In this document: piece by piece, positions 24,763-36,156 of the stretch | Position numbering within the stretch: the stretch's first letter is position 1 | How the letters are laid out: each line of letters opens with the position of its first letter | NCBI RefSeq assembly: GCF_001701025.1 | Contig: NZ_CP016793.1 | Location: forward strand, 7,378,001-7,442,000 | Reading direction: 5' to 3' | From: Lentzea guizhouensis | Lineage (GTDB): Bacteria > Actinomycetota > Actinomycetes > Mycobacteriales > Pseudonocardiaceae | DNA: 64,000 nucleotides | Position numbers and translations under genes: made by a program | Notes under the pieces: generated by a model | Told to the model about the DNA's origin: nothing | The model's input: the letters and a program-made list of their open reading frames with translations, nothing else | Databases searched by the model: none

Positions 24763-25939
24763 CGACAATGGAACTCAACCGGGTCGGCACGCCGTCGAGC
24801 TCGATGTGCCGGGTGGTCGTCAGCAGTTCCTCGTAGAGGAATCGAAGTTCGGCGCGGGCGAGGGTGCCGCCGAGGCAGAAGTGTTCACCCGATCCCAGCG
24901 CGAGATGCCGATTCGGTTGCCGCCCGACATCGAAACGATCCGAGTCGGGGAAGACGTTCTCGTCCCGGTTGGCGGACGGGTTCCACAGGGTCACCCGCTC
25001 TCCGGCCTGGATGTGCCGGTCGCGAATGACGGCCGGCCCGGTGGCAGTGCGCATGATGTGGGTGGCGGTGGACGTCCAGCGCAGCACCTCCTCCACCGCG
25101 GACGGCACCAACTCCGGGTTCTCGGACAACCTGTGCCACTGGTCCGGATGCTGGAGCAAGGCCTCCACACCGCCGGCCGCGGCGATACGGGTGTTCTCGG
25201 TCCCGCCCACGAGCAGGTTGTCACAGTTGAGGAGGACCTCGTCCGGGGTGAGCTTCCTACCGTCGACCTCCGCGGTCGCCAGAATGCTCACCAGGTCGTC
25301 GGCGGGGCGTTTGCCGCGCTCCGCGGCGAGCTCGGTGAAGTACTGCAGAATGTCCATGTGTGCGAGGGTGCGCGTCTCGGGATCGGACCCGCCGAACGCG
25401 AGTGTCGTGAGTTCGAGAACGCTTTCCCAGTCGCTTCTGGGAACGCCCATCATGTTGCAGATGACGTAAAGCGGTATCCGGGCCGCGACGTCGGTCACGA
25501 AGTCACACCGCTCACGCTCGACCGCCTGCAGCACGACCTCGCGCGCGATGCCCCGTATCTCCGCTTCGAGAGATCGCACGGAACGAAGAACGAACTGGTC
25601 GTGCACCAAACCCCTGAGCTGCCGATGGCGCGGCGGATCGGTGAGCGCCAGCGTGCGGCCGCCGCCGGGGTCGGGACCGTACTCCGCGGGCCGCAACAGG
25701 ATTCCCTTTTCCGAGCTGAAGGCAACCGGGTCGCGATAGACGGCGAGGACGTCGTCGTACGTTGTCAGGATCCAGAAACCCGGCAGGTCACCGGGCGGAT
25801 GCCAGCGCACCGGATCGTTCGCCCGCAGCCACCGCCACACCTCGTGCGGATCGCCGTCCGAATACAGCTCCGGGTCCACCAGGTTGATCTCGAACGGCGG
25901 ATCGATCTGCTGACTACTCGAATTCGAAGATGGTTTCAC
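24719..25939 (-). CDS. cytochrome P450
   Basis: 406 aa, normal for a bacterial P450. The heme-binding motif is LALGSGEHFCLGGTLARAE. The I-helix reads NLLVGGTENTR, where the acid/alcohol pair is Glu-Asn-Thr instead of the usual Asp/Glu-Thr-Thr. The ExxR motif is AVEEVLRW. It begins 26 bp inside the end of the large NRPS gene, so it is in that operon. P450s in NRPS operons often hydroxylate a carrier-bound amino acid at the beta carbon. That role is likely but not shown, and the altered I-helix may change oxygen activation. Confidence 0.93.
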   Translation of the reverse strand: MKPSSNSSSQQIDPPFEINLVDPELYSDGDPHEVWRWLRANDPVRWHPPGDLPGFWILTTYDDVLAVYRDPVAFSSEKGILLRPAEYGPDPGGGRTLALTDPPRHRQLRGLVHDQFVLRSVRSLEAEIRGIAREVVLQAVERERCDFVTDVAARIPLYVICNMMGVPRSDWESVLELTTLAFGGSDPETRTLAHMDILQYFTELAAERGKRPADDLVSILATAEVDGRKLTPDEVLLNCDNLLVGGTENTRIAAAGGVEALLQHPDQWHRLSENPELVPSAVEEVLRWTSTATHIMRTATGPAVIRDRHIQAGERVTLWNPSANRDENVFPDSDRFDVGRQPNRHLALGSGEHFCLGGTLARAELRFLYEELLTTTRHIELDGVPTRLSSIVVNGLERMPVRMVPR

Positions 25940-28900
25940 CCCAGGACTCCCTCCTGTCCGGCACTGCTGACCCGGTGTCGTCGGCCAGCGGAATCGCGGC
26001 GCCGGAGGCCACGTCGCCGACGAGTTGGGCGATCTGATCGATGAACGACTCGGCTTCCACGGCGGACACCAGGTTGTCGTCGTAGCGGAGCTGGAGGTTC
26101 AGGTCGTCCCCGTCCAGGCTCCCGTAGAGCCACAGGTCGCTGGTCGCGGTGACCTGCGTCGGCTCCACGTCCTCGATGACGCAGTCGGTGCTGTTCACCA
26201 TGGCGTTCCCCCAGCTAACGCCGAGGTCGAGCAGGACGCTGCGGCCGGGACGCGCCGGCAGCGACAGCTTCTCGGCGATCACGTCGAACGGGAGCCGCGA
26301 GTTCGCGTACGCCTCAGTGATCCGCTCCTGGACGTGGAAGAGAAGGTCGCCGAGTTTGGCGTCGGGCTGCCGCATCTCGAGGCGCACGGGTACGACGTTG
26401 GCGAGGAAACCGACGACGGCGTCGGCTTCTGGCCGGTGCCGCAGGCTGGTCGCGCACCCGACGGCGAAGTCCTCGGCGTGCGTCCTGCGCCGCAGCGTCG
26501 CCGCGAACGCCGTGACCACGATCGCGTACGGAGTCGCGGGTGCCCGCTTCAGCATGTCGGCGGACAGCGTCCGGTCGGCCAGCCCGGTCAGGCCGCGCTT
26601 GGTGCCGCGTCGGCGCGCGTCCACTGGATCCGGGGATTCCGCGACGCCGTCGAGCCGCTCGCGCCAGAACTGTTCCTGTTCCCGGGCCTCGGCCCCGTCG
26701 AGCCAGCTCTCCTCCTCGGCGATCCAGTCCCGGTAGGAGTAGGGGAGTGGGGGCAGCACCGGTCGCTCGTCGGTGAGCGCCAGTTCGCAGGCGGTCAGCA
26801 GGTCGTCGAGCAGGATCTGGGTGCTCGCCCCGTCGTAGATCAGGTGGTGCGCCGTCACCGTGAGCAGGTCGCCGCCGACCGGACCGGTGATCAGGCACAT
26901 CGCGAACAGGGGCGCGCGATCCAGCGCGAAGGAGACAGCACGTGCCGACCGGATCGCCGCCGCCACCTCCGGGCCGTCCGGGCTCGCACCGGGCAACTCC
27001 ACAACCGACAAAGGCGCGGCAACGGAGTCCTGGTCCAGCACGACCAACTCGGCCGTCGTGCCTTTCGCCCGCACGTGGGCGCGCAGCACGTCCTGGCGGT
27101 TCATGACCGCCACCAGGGCACGACGCAGGGTCTCGGCGTCCATCCGCCGGCCCAGTCGCACGAGGTCGGTGTTGACGAAGACGTCCGGTGAGATCCGGGT
27201 CGACGTCAGCCACACGCGGCGCTGCGCCCTGGCGAGTGGAACCGGCTTCGACGCGTCCCGAACCGGTGCGCCGCCGGGCACCGGCCGGACCGATGTCCCA
27301 GGCGCCAACACGGCTGCCAGCTTGCGCACCGTCTGGTTGGCGAAGAGCGTGCGGACGGAGGTGCCCAGTTCTGTCGCGATGCGGGCGGCGGTCAGGCTGT
27401 GTCCGCCGAGGTCGAACAGACGGGTGTCCAGATCATCCACCGGCTGACCGAGGATCGCGGACCACACCTCGGCGATGCGCTGCTCCGCCGGGGTGAACGG
27501 TTGCCGCGTGCCAGGTGTCGCCCGGCTGTCAGCGGGTGGGGGCAGCGCTCGGCGGTTCAGCTTCCCGTTGGCGGTGAGGGGCAGCGCCTCCAGCACGACG
27601 TAGCTCTCCGGCAGCATGAACGCGGGCAGCCGTGCCGACAGGAACGCCCGGAGGCCGGGCACGTCGGCTGTCCCCACGAAGTACGCCACCAAGCGCATCG
27701 GTGTGTCGGGCCCCGGTGTCGCGATCACGGCCGCGGCTCGTACGTTCGGGGCCTTTGCCAGCACGGCGGCGACCTCGCCGGGTTCGACCCGGTTCCCGCG
27801 AATCTTGACCTGGTCGTCCTTGCGGCCCAGGTACTGGAGTGTGCCGTCCGGCAGCCAGCGGGCCAGGTCGCCTGTGCGGTACATCCGGACACCGGGCCTG
27901 ACCGGGTTCACGGTGAAACGTTGAGCTGTCAGGTCGGGGAGGTCGCGGTAACCCCGGGCCAAGCCCGTTCCGCTCACGCACATCTCGCCGGTCCCGCCGA
28001 GCGGAACGAGTTCCCCGCGTTCGTCGAGCAGGTCCACCCACTTGTTCGGCAGCGGCCGGCCGATCGACACGCTGCCGGCCGCGACGTCCAACCGGTGGAT
28101 GGTCGTGAGCACGGCGTCTTCCGCGGGACCGTATTCGTTGTACAGCTCGGTCGTCGGAAGCAGGCCGGCGTGCCTGGCGGTGTGGGTCTCCGTGACCCGC
28201 TCGCCGCAGAGCACCAACTGCCGGAGGTTCCGCAGTGCGCCGGCGCCGTAGTCGGTCATGAGCTCGTACAGGCTGGGAACCATGACCGCGTGGGTCACCC
28301 GTTCGCGCGAGACGAGTCCGGCGACCCTCTCGGGACTGAGCAGTTCCTCCCTGGTGGCGATCACGAGTGACGCACCGGAGCCCAGCGCGCTGAAGACGTC
28401 GCTGATTCCCGAGTCGCAGTGAACCGGGGAAACCTGCAGGACACCGCTGCCCGGGCCGAGTCCGTAGTAGTCGATGCGGAACTGGATCGTGTTGAGAATC
28501 GCGCCGTGTTCCACCATGACCCCCTTCGGGGTTCCGGTGGAGCCAGAGGTGTAGACGACGTAGGCCAGGTCGTCCGGTCGAGCGTCGACCGCTGGTGCGG
28601 GCTGGTCGGAAGGGAGTGCCGCGTTCCCGTCCAGCGTGAGCACGATGGCGTCCAGGGCGTCCAACGACTCCGCGAGCCTCTGGTGGGCCAGCACCGCCGT
28701 TGCCCCGCTGCTGGACACGAGCTGGGACAACCGGGCCGTCGGCTGTTCAGGGTCCATGACGAGGAACGCGGCACCCGTTTTCAGGATGGCGAGGAGTCCG
28801 ATCGGCAACCACTCGTCACGTTCGTCGGCGATTCCCACGACGTGGCCGGGGCCGGCCCCCGTTGCCGACACGAGCCTGGCGGCGAGGTCGTCGGCGAGCC

Positions 28901-31900
28901 GGTCCAGCTCCGCGTAGCTGAGAACCCGTTCTCCGGAGACGACGGCCCTGGCGTCCGGGTCGCGCTCGACCTGGCGCGTCACCAGATCCAGCAGCGTGCC
29001 GGCGGACGACCGGTCCACCTGCCCGCCCGTCGCGGTGGCGAGCAGCTCGTCGCGCTGGTCGTCGGGCAGGACCGGCACGGAGCCCACCGGCGCCTCGGGA
29101 TCAGCCAGCAGACCGTCCACCAGGTGTCGAAGCTGATCGGCCATGCGCTGCACGGTCTGGTGGTCCAGGACGTCCTGGCGATAGGTGATGGAGACCTGGA
29201 ACGGCCGGCCGGCCTGCAGCGTCTCGACGCTGAACGCCAGGTCGAAGCCGCTCACGGCGTTCTCGAGCTGAAGGTGGTCGACCCGCTCGGCGTCCTGCGG
29301 CGCGATGAGGGAGAAGACAGGTTCGATGAACACGTCGAAGAGCGGTTGGCGGCTCGGCGTGCGCTCGATCGCGAGTCCTTCGACCAGCGCGTCGAAGGGG
29401 AACTCCTCGTGCTCGCGCAGCAGTGCGGCGTGGTTCGCCACGGCCGTCACCAGATCACGGAAGCCGCGGTCCGGGTCCACCAGCGTCCGCAGCACGATCG
29501 TGTTGACGAACATGCCGACCGAATCGGCGAGTCTGGGGTCGTCCCGGCCCGCGACCGTGGTGCCGATCGGAACGTCCTCGGCTCCGCACAGCCGCAGCAG
29601 CAACACCCTGATGACGGCGACCATGGCCATGAACGGCGTGGCACCGAGATCACCGCACAACCGCTGCAGCCTCGCTGCGGTCTCCTCGTCCATCGACAGC
29701 CGCACCACGCGAGCGGCGGAGCTGCGGATCGCCGGCCGCGGGCGATCCAGCGGAAGGTCCAGGCTGGGAACGTCCGCCAGCGTCTGCCGCCAGAACGCGA
29801 GGCTTTCCGCGTCACGTGCCGCCGCGTGGGGCAGGCTTCGTTGCGCCTGGACGTACTGCCCGTACTGCACCGGATCGCCCGTCTCGCGGCCGGCGGGGCT
29901 GAGAAACCCCAGCAGATCGCGCGCGAGCACGGCAAGAGACCAGCCGTCACACATGCTGTGGTGCACGGAGACGATCAGGATGCCGCCTGCCTGCCCGTCC
30001 TCCTTCAGCCAGATCGCGTGGAGCAGCGGGCCGCTGCTCATGTTCACCTTCCAGCGCTGCTCCGCGTCGACGACCTGCCGCAGCATCTCGTCCATCGCAC
30101 CTGGCGGCACCGGAACCGTTCGCAGTTCGCCCGCGACCTCCTGCGGATCGAGCACCACCTGGACCATGTCGGCAGCGTCGCCCCTCAGCACCGTGCGCAG
30201 GGCGTGGTGCCGCATGAGCAACTTGTCCACCGCTGCGGACAGGGCGGCTTCGGTGTGCTCGTCGTGCAGGCGGAATGCCTCCACCATGTTGTAGGGCCGT
30301 CGGTCGCCCTCGTCGTACTGCTCGATGAACCACATCCGCAACTGGGCGTTGCTGGCCGCCACCGGAGGCGGGCTCGCGGGCCACGGGGAGATCAGGTCCG
30401 GCAGGCTGCTGGGCCGCTCGGCCGAGTCACGGAGGGCGGCCGTGATCCCCGCCGGCGTGCGCACGGCGAACACCTGCCGCACGGTGATCGTCGCCGCGCC
30501 GCTCGTCCGTCCGGCCAGCCTGGCTGCCAGAAGGGCGGCGGTGAGACTGTGGCCGCCCGCCGCGAACAGGTCCTGATCCGCGTGGGCGGGTGGCGCGCCC
30601 AGGACCTCTGACCAGACGCTGAAGACGAGGCGTTCCACCTCGTCTGCCGGTTCCCAGGTGCCGGTATCGGCGGCAGCGGCGACGGCGAGGATCGCCGCGC
30701 GATCCACTTTTCCGTGCAGGGTGAGCGGTATGGCGGCCAACTGCAGCGCCTTGCCCGGCACCATGTAGGCCGGAAGGGCCGCGCTGAGGGCGCTGCGGAC
30801 CTGCGCTGCCGGCAGCTCCTGCTTCGCGGTGTACGCCGCGACGAGGACCGGCGGCTCATCGGCGGTGACGACGGGGATCACCACGGATTCCGAGATCTCC
30901 GGTATGTCGCGAAGGGCGGCCTCGACCTCGCCGAGTTCGAGCCGATTGCCGTGGATCTTGATCTGCCGGTCGCGGCGGCCGAGGAACTCGATCTCCCCAC
31001 GAGCGTTCCAACGGCCGAAGTCGCCGGTGCGGAATGCCCGGACACCCGGCTGGGACGGAAGCTCGCAGAACCGGCCGGGACCGGTCGGCGCCTCGTCGAG
31101 ATAACCTTCGACCACGGCCGGACCGAGCACGTGGATCTCACCCGGTACGCCGACCGGCGCGTGGTCTCCTCTTCCGGTGAGGACCAGGACGCCGAAACCC
31201 GGCGAGGGCCTTCCGATCGGCACGGTCACCAGTTCGCCGAGCCGTTCGCCGGAGCAGAGGAACGTCGTGGCGTCGATGGTGGCCTCCGTGGGCCCGTACA
31301 GATTCCCGAAGGTCCGCACGCGCAGGCGCGTCGCCAGCCGGGGCAGCATTCCAGGGGGGATCTCGTCGGCGCCCAGCAGGAGGAGGCGTATCTGCTGCTC
31401 GCTGATCTCGGGCAGACCCTCGGCCATGACCGCGAGCAAAGAGGGAGTGCAGTTGAGCGTGTTGACGCGGCCCTCGCGCAGGACCGACCAGAACTCTTCC
31501 GGAGAAAGCGTCTGCGGCGCTTCGACCGGTACCACACAGCCACCAGCGACAAGAGTGGCGAAGATCTGGTAGAAGAGCACGTCGGAGGTGACCGCCGAGA
31601 GCATCGCGCACCGGGTGTCCTCGGCGAACCCGACGAGCCGCCCCGAGGTGAGTGCCTTGTGGGCGAACTGACGATGCGTCACCGCCACGGGGCGGGGAAG
31701 ACCGGTGGACCCGGACGTGAACAACACGGCGGCCTCGTCGTCGGGCGCGGGTCCGGGCGGTGGAGTCGCCGCGTCGGACGCGTCCGCGAGCTCGCCGGCC
31801 AGCACCACCGGCAGGTCTGCGCCGCCGGGAAGGTCGGCCCGGTCCGAGACGACGCAGACGGCCTGGCTGAGGTGCAGCTGACGGGCGAGCCGAGTCAGCG

Positions 31901-32879
31901 GATGGGACGGGTCGAGTGGCACGCACGACGCGCCGGCACGCAGGACCGCGACGATCGCCAGGACCAGTTCGGGTCCTCGGGGGAGCAGCAGCGCCACCCT
32001 GGAACCCGCGGCGATGCCGTGCCTGGCGGTGAGCAACCCGGCCGCCCTGGTGGACTGCTGCCGCAGTCGCTGGTGGCTCCAGGACACGGTGCCGTCGGCG
32101 ACGGCGTCCTCGTGGGGCGTGCGCGAGGCCGACTCGTCGACCAGTGTGATCAGCGTGGCCGCGGGGAACTCCTCCACGCAGGGCAGTCCCGACCACGATT
32201 CCAGCTCGGACCGTTGTTCGGGACCCAGCACGTCGACAGCGCCCGCGGGTGTCCGCGGTTGTGCGGCGATCGCCGCCATCGCCGCGGCCACGCAGCGTGC
32301 CGCGGCGTGGGCTTCGCGCGCGGTCGTTCGCCGGTGCCGTCCGCGGACGACCAGGCCCTCGGCGGTCCGGCGCACCGTCAGCCGCAGGGCGACCGGTCCC
32401 AGCAGGCTTCCCCGCGATTCCTCACACACGACGGCGATCTGCGACAGCGTGCCGGCGACCGGGAGCCCGACGAGTTCCAGCCGCCTGGTGACCGCCGAAC
32501 GATCGGTCCACGACAACGCGGCCGCGGACTCGAGTTCTTCGTGCAGGGCGGTGAGGAAGTCCGCCACCGGTGCGGAGAGGTCGAGCGCGGCGGCCAGCGC
32601 CACTTCGCCGCCGGGGCCCGCAGGGGCGGGCAGCAGAACCGCGTGCTGTGGGTGTTCATCGAGAACGGACAGGAACAACCGGGTGGCCGCCACCGCCACC
32701 AGCTGGAGACCCACGGGGTCGCGACCGGTCAGCGCATCGATCTGTGCGGTCGCCTCGGGCGTCAGGCGGCATTCGGCGACGAGTTCTGCCGTCGGGTCGC
32801 TGGTGTCCTGCAACGGCACACCGCGCACGCCCGACAGTCGAGCGATCCACGCCTCGCTGACAGTGTTGTCATCCATCAA
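25914..32879 (-). CDS. NRPS, (C-like)-A-T-C-A-T-C
   Basis: 2321 aa. Residues 1-230 are a partial C-like region without HHxxxDG. A1 is ~235-735: [14 protein letters not shown] (A3 with PRP for PKG), [19 protein letters not shown]1 has Ser778 ([10 protein letters not shown]). C1 ~840-1275 has intact HHSMCDG (974-980). A2 ~1290-1785 has intact motifs ([28 protein letters not shown]). T2 has Ser1829 ([10 protein letters not shown]). The terminal C2 ~1880-2300 has HHLIYDG (2012-2018). By-eye pockets are D-V-Y-N-L-L-L-I-D-K (A1) and D-S-S-V-V-C-E-V-L-K (A2); neither matches a code I know. Ending in a C domain, it must pass the chain to a carrier on another protein. No epimerase or TE is present. 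Confidence 0.95.
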   Translation of the reverse strand: MMDDNTVSEAWIARLSGVRGVPLQDTSDPTAELVAECRLTPEATAQIDALTGRDPVGLQLVAVAATRLFLSVLDEHPQHAVLLPAPAGPGGEVALAAALDLSAPVADFLTALHEELESAAALSWTDRSAVTRRLELVGLPVAGTLSQIAVVCEESRGSLLGPVALRLTVRRTAEGLVVRGRHRRTTAREAHAAARCVAAAMAAIAAQPRTPAGAVDVLGPEQRSELESWSGLPCVEEFPAATLITLVDESASRTPHEDAVADGTVSWSHQRLRQQSTRAAGLLTARHGIAAGSRVALLLPRGPELVLAIVAVLRAGASCVPLDPSHPLTRLARQLHLSQAVCVVSDRADLPGGADLPVVLAGELADASDAATPPPGPAPDDEAAVLFTSGSTGLPRPVAVTHRQFAHKALTSGRLVGFAEDTRCAMLSAVTSDVLFYQIFATLVAGGCVVPVEAPQTLSPEEFWSVLREGRVNTLNCTPSLLAVMAEGLPEISEQQIRLLLLGADEIPPGMLPRLATRLRVRTFGNLYGPTEATIDATTFLCSGERLGELVTVPIGRPSPGFGVLVLTGRGDHAPVGVPGEIHVLGPAVVEGYLDEAPTGPGRFCELPSQPGVRAFRTGDFGRWNARGEIEFLGRRDRQIKIHGNRLELGEVEAALRDIPEISESVVIPVVTADEPPVLVAAYTAKQELPAAQVRSALSAALPAYMVPGKALQLAAIPLTLHGKVDRAAILAVAAAADTGTWEPADEVERLVFSVWSEVLGAPPAHADQDLFAAGGHSLTAALLAARLAGRTSGAATITVRQVFAVRTPAGITAALRDSAERPSSLPDLISPWPASPPPVAASNAQLRMWFIEQYDEGDRRPYNMVEAFRLHDEHTEAALSAAVDKLLMRHHALRTVLRGDAADMVQVVLDPQEVAGELRTVPVPPGAMDEMLRQVVDAEQRWKVNMSSGPLLHAIWLKEDGQAGGILIVSVHHSMCDGWSLAVLARDLLGFLSPAGRETGDPVQYGQYVQAQRSLPHAAARDAESLAFWRQTLADVPSLDLPLDRPRPAIRSSAARVVRLSMDEETAARLQRLCGDLGATPFMAMVAVIRVLLLRLCGAEDVPIGTTVAGRDDPRLADSVGMFVNTIVLRTLVDPDRGFRDLVTAVANHAALLREHEEFPFDALVEGLAIERTPSRQPLFDVFIEPVFSLIAPQDAERVDHLQLENAVSGFDLAFSVETLQAGRPFQVSITYRQDVLDHQTVQRMADQLRHLVDGLLADPEAPVGSVPVLPDDQRDELLATATGGQVDRSSAGTLLDLVTRQVERDPDARAVVSGERVLSYAELDRLADDLAARLVSATGAGPGHVVGIADERDEWLPIGLLAILKTGAAFLVMDPEQPTARLSQLVSSSGATAVLAHQRLAESLDALDAIVLTLDGNAALPSDQPAPAVDARPDDLAYVVYTSGSTGTPKGVMVEHGAILNTIQFRIDYYGLGPGSGVLQVSPVHCDSGISDVFSALGSGASLVIATREELLSPERVAGLVSRERVTHAVMVPSLYELMTDYGAGALRNLRQLVLCGERVTETHTARHAGLLPTTELYNEYGPAEDAVLTTIHRLDVAAGSVSIGRPLPNKWVDLLDERGELVPLGGTGEMCVSGTGLARGYRDLPDLTAQRFTVNPVRPGVRMYRTGDLARWLPDGTLQYLGRKDDQVKIRGNRVEPGEVAAVLAKAPNVRAAAVIATPGPDTPMRLVAYFVGTADVPGLRAFLSARLPAFMLPESYVVLEALPLTANGKLNRRALPPPADSRATPGTRQPFTPAEQRIAEVWSAILGQPVDDLDTRLFDLGGHSLTAARIATELGTSVRTLFANQTVRKLAAVLAPGTSVRPVPGGAPVRDASKPVPLARAQRRVWLTSTRISPDVFVNTDLVRLGRRMDAETLRRALVAVMNRQDVLRAHVRAKGTTAELVVLDQDSVAAPLSVVELPGASPDGPEVAAAIRSARAVSFALDRAPLFAMCLITGPVGGDLLTVTAHHLIYDGASTQILLDDLLTACELALTDERPVLPPLPYSYRDWIAEEESWLDGAEAREQEQFWRERLDGVAESPDPVDARRRGTKRGLTGLADRTLSADMLKRAPATPYAIVVTAFAATLRRRTHAEDFAVGCATSLRHRPEADAVVGFLANVVPVRLEMRQPDAKLGDLLFHVQERITEAYANSRLPFDVIAEKLSLPARPGRSVLLDLGVSWGNAMVNSTDCVIEDVEPTQVTATSDLWLYGSLDGDDLNLQLRYDDNLVSAVEAESFIDQIAQLVGDVASGAAIPLADDTGSAVPDRRESWGETIFEFE

Positions 32880-32988
32880 TTCTCACAACCACCTTGCGTA
32901 GTCGTAGTCCGGAGCGCCCACGCGCATGGGTTCATGACGACGTACGTGACGGGCCACAACCGACCCCCCGGTCGAGCACCGCAACGGC

Positions 32989-34590
32989 CTAGGCGCGCAC
33001 TGTCGGCAGTGGGCGGGCGGCCGGGCCCGGCAGCGCATTGCGGTTGAGCTTTCCGTTGGGCGAGAACGGGAAGTCTTCGACCAACCACCATCGGACCGGC
33101 ACCATGTAGTCCGGTAGGACCGCCAGCAGCGAACGGCGCAGCTCCATCACGGACGGCGGTTCGCCCACCACGGCAGCCTGCAGTTCCGCGGCGCCGCCGG
33201 GACGGCGCGCTCCGAACACCGCGACGGAGTGGACCCCTGGCAGCTGCGCGACGTGTGTTTCGACCTCTCGTGGCTCCACCGAGTAGCCGCGGATCTTTAT
33301 GTGGTCGTCCATACGACCGTGCAGTTGCACGATGCCGTCCGGCCGCCAGCTGCCGCGGTCTCTGGTCCGGTACACCCGCGAGCCAGGACGGAACGGGTCC
33401 GGGACGAAAGCGGACTCGGTCAGGACCGGATCGGTGTAGCCCCTGGCCACACCGGCACCACCGATGTAGATCTCGCCGATCTCACCGTCGGCGACCGGGC
33501 GTTCGTTCTCGTCGAGGATGTAGACGTACGTGTTCCAGATCAGCGACCCGACCGGCGGCAGCGGTTCGACGTTCCCCCTGGGGCTGCTCATCGAATGGCT
33601 CAACACCATGTGGTTCTCGGCCGGTCCGTAGTGGTTGTGGATGGTGAGTTCGGGCCGCTGTTCGAGCAGCGCTTCCAGCGCGGGCGTGATGCGCACGACC
33701 TCACCGGCGCTCACGATGTGACGGAGTGCGGGTGCGTGCTGGAAGTTCGTGGGCAGCGACATGATCGTTTCGATCAGCGACTGGGGGAAGTCCACCACCT
33801 CTACTTCTTCGTCGACGATGAAGTCGACCAGTGCGCGCACGTCGCTCTTCGTGTCTTTGTCGGGCACGCACAGGCAGCCGCCGGAAGCGAGCGTGTAGAA
33901 GATCTCCTGCACCGAGACGTCGAAACTGAGCGGAGCCGACTGCAGCACCCGCCGACCCCTGCCCAATCCGGAGTCCGCGACCTGCCAGGCGACGAAGTTG
34001 GCCAAGCAGCGGTGTGTCTGCACGATGCCTTTCGGCGCACCGGTCGAACCCGAGGTGAAGATGACGTAAGCGGGATCAGAGGGATCGATGGCCGGCCGGA
34101 CAAGAGCTGGCTCGACCTCGCCCGGCGCCGCCAGCAAGCTCTCGAGCGTGGTGGTGCTTCCACTTCCGGACTGGATGTCGTCGCGTTCCAGGAGGAGATC
34201 CGCGCCGGTGTCCGGGGTGATCGCGATCAGCTTGGCGTGGCTGGCGCGGAAGATCTGCTCGATGCGTTGTCTGGGATAGGTGATGTCGATCGGCAGGTAC
34301 GCGGCGCCGGCGCGGAGGGTGCCCAGCAGTGCCGCGGTGAACTCGATGCCGGCCTGCGCGGCGATCGCCACGGTGTCCGAAGGCCCGACCCCGTGCTCGC
34401 TGACCAGGCGGTGCGCCACGGTGTCGGCGAGCTGGTCCAGTTCCGCGTAGCTCACCACCCGGCCCGGTGCCTGGACTGCTGGTGCGTGCGGGTGCGCGGC
34501 GCATTCACGATCGATGAACTCGAGAACGGTGGTCGCCCCGATGTCCACCACCGGCCCATAGCGTCCGTGCGTGTGCTCCATGTGCATCAC
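32989..34590 (-). CDS. free-standing adenylation domain, proline-like code
   Basis: 533 aa, A domain only. It overlaps the cyclodeaminase stop as ATGA; ATG 34581 is an alternative start. Motifs: FTSGSTGAPKGIV, NHYGPAENHMV, YRTRDRGSW (A7, Gly replaced by Arg), GRMDDHIKIRGYSVEP and SPNGKLNRNAL with the A10 Lys. By-eye pocket: D-V-Q-D-V-A-H-M-V-K, close to the proline code DVQLIAHVVK. The Leu-to-Asp change at the fourth position could favour a basic or hydroxylated ring substrate. The immediately upstream gene encodes an ornithine-cyclodeaminase homologue, which would supply a cyclic imino acid. It must load a carrier in trans. Confidence 0.9.
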   Translation of the reverse strand: MMHMEHTHGRYGPVVDIGATTVLEFIDRECAAHPHAPAVQAPGRVVSYAELDQLADTVAHRLVSEHGVGPSDTVAIAAQAGIEFTAALLGTLRAGAAYLPIDITYPRQRIEQIFRASHAKLIAITPDTGADLLLERDDIQSGSGSTTTLESLLAAPGEVEPALVRPAIDPSDPAYVIFTSGSTGAPKGIVQTHRCLANFVAWQVADSGLGRGRRVLQSAPLSFDVSVQEIFYTLASGGCLCVPDKDTKSDVRALVDFIVDEEVEVVDFPQSLIETIMSLPTNFQHAPALRHIVSAGEVVRITPALEALLEQRPELTIHNHYGPAENHMVLSHSMSSPRGNVEPLPPVGSLIWNTYVYILDENERPVADGEIGEIYIGGAGVARGYTDPVLTESAFVPDPFRPGSRVYRTRDRGSWRPDGIVQLHGRMDDHIKIRGYSVEPREVETHVAQLPGVHSVAVFGARRPGGAAELQAAVVGEPPSVMELRRSLLAVLPDYMVPVRWWLVEDFPFSPNGKLNRNALPGPAARPLPTVRA

Positions 34591-35723
34591 ACCTGACGCG
34601 GTGCGGGAACGAAACGCACGGCCTCAGGGGGGAGGAAGGAATACGGATCGTAGGGGTCGCCGGCGCTCGACTCGAGGTAGATGTCGTGGCCTATCCCGGC
34701 CTGAGCGGCGAGCTCCTCGAACAGTTCGGCCATCACCAGGTCCTGCAGCGCGAGGCCGGTCGAATCGTAGACCGTCCGGACCTCCTTGAGGCCGGCATGC
34801 TTCTCCGGGTCCTGCAGCAGGTCTCCCAGGGACGGCCCGATCTCGTCCACGTCGAGCTGCTGGCACTCGCCCTCGGCCAGCGCCTGTTCGGTCTGGTCTG
34901 GACAGACGACCGAGCCTCGCAGCAGCGCCAGGGGGAGCTCGGTCTTGCCCGGCATGTCCGAGCCCACGGCGTTGATGTGAACGGACGGCTTCAAGGCGGT
35001 GCCGTCGATGACGGGTCCCTGCTCCGGCATGACCGACGTCGTCGTGCACAGGATGTCAGCCAGCCGCTCCACCTCCGCGAGCGGCGCCACCCGGATCACG
35101 CCACTCGGGAACCGGGCCCTGGCGGCGAAACCGGCCTCGGCGTGCAGGAGCGGGTCGTGGATCAGAACCTCGGTGAGGGGGAAGGCCCGTGCCAGCGCGT
35201 GCAGCTGGGTCACGGCCTGGACCCCGCAGCCGACGAGCCCGAGAACGCTGCTGTCCGACCGGGCGAGAATCCGGCTGGCCACCACCGAAGCGGCACCCGT
35301 CCTGATCGCGGTGGCGAACGTGCCGTCCACGATCGTCCTGAGATGACCCGATTCGGAATCGAACGCGTACAGCGTGGACAGGATCGTCGGCAGCTGGAAC
35401 TTCGACGGGTTGTGCGGGTTGTAGCCCACCATCTTGATGGACACCGTCGCGCCGTGCCGCACGGCCGGCATCCATTCCAGGAGCCCGAGCTGGGGCCAGG
35501 TCAGGGTAAAACCGTCCCGTTCCTTCATTTCGACGTGCGAAGGCGTCTCGGCGGTGAGCACTCTGGTGAGCCGTTCGATTGCGAGGTCGTAGAGAGTTCC
35601 CAAGCCGACATTCGCGACGATGGCCGCGACGGCATCGGCATCGAGTACTCGAGTGGGCGCCGACTTCACCAGTCTTTTCCCTTCATCAAGTGGGACAGAG
35701 GATCGGCGGAACGAGGTGTTCAC
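34587..35723 (-). CDS. ornithine cyclodeaminase / mu-crystallin family enzyme
   Basis: 378 aa. NAD-binding core: SSVLGLVGCGVQAVTQLHAL. Substrate-side features: TVSIKMVGYNPHNPSKFQLP, FATAIRTGAASVVASRI, and VHINAVGSDMPGKTELPLAL, the last being the signature of ornithine cyclodeaminases that make L-proline. A lysine cyclodeaminase (pipecolate) or SbnB-like activity cannot be excluded, but no SbnA partner is in the window. It is first in the operon cyclodeaminase - free A domain - NRPS - P450. The proline-like pocket of the next gene strengthens the assignment. Its product may also be a substrate for the P3H-like hydroxylase at 22328. Confidence 0.87.
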   Translation of the reverse strand: MNTSFRRSSVPLDEGKRLVKSAPTRVLDADAVAAIVANVGLGTLYDLAIERLTRVLTAETPSHVEMKERDGFTLTWPQLGLLEWMPAVRHGATVSIKMVGYNPHNPSKFQLPTILSTLYAFDSESGHLRTIVDGTFATAIRTGAASVVASRILARSDSSVLGLVGCGVQAVTQLHALARAFPLTEVLIHDPLLHAEAGFAARARFPSGVIRVAPLAEVERLADILCTTTSVMPEQGPVIDGTALKPSVHINAVGSDMPGKTELPLALLRGSVVCPDQTEQALAEGECQQLDVDEIGPSLGDLLQDPEKHAGLKEVRTVYDSTGLALQDLVMAELFEELAAQAGIGHDIYLESSAGDPYDPYSFLPPEAVRFVPAPRQV

Positions 35724-35931
35724 GCGTCAGGCGGACAGCGAAAGTCCGGCTGATTCAGGTTCGCAATGCGCCGGATCCCTCGGATCCCGCATTCTCCGCA
35801 CGAGCGGTGTCACGAACCTTGTTTCCCAGCCACGCCGTCTGCTCCCCAGCTGTTCCTGACAGTTCGTGGCTCAGTCATCGTCTCATGATTGTGTTGTTTG
35901 ACAAAGAAATCCGCGCACTTGCACAGGGTGA

Positions 35932-36090
35932 TCACGCCGCGGTTGGTCTGGTCGTAGCCGCGATATGGGCGTGACAGCTCTTTGTCGCCAAGGTGATCAG
36001 CCCGGCTTGGCACAGGGCGGCGACGTGGTGTCGGTGGGTCGTGGTCGAGACGGCGAACGCGGCGCCGAGGCCGGCGGCACGGTTGAACAC
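35932..36090 (-). pseudogene. winged-helix (ArsR-like) regulator remnant
   Basis: A 52-codon minus frame begins VFNRAAGLGAAFAVSTTTHR and continues HHVAALCQAGLITLATK, which resembles the recognition helix and wing of ArsR/MarR-type regulators. There is no RBS or N-terminal helix, and it stops early. The 433-bp gap 35724-36156 holds nothing else I can identify. It is best read as a decayed fragment of a pathway or neighbour regulator. It could be a chance match. Confidence 0.35.
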
Positions 36091-36156
36091 CGTTCGAAGC
36101 CCCTGGCATCCGCGGAAAAGGCGCGGAAACCGGGTGTGCAGCGGTCCCGCCGGACC

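Noticed and set aside
26025..33047. Long plus-strand open frames opposite the large NRPS gene
   Set aside because: They are antisense readings rich in Arg, Gln and His that mirror third-position GC; the minus strand carries continuous NRPS domains.
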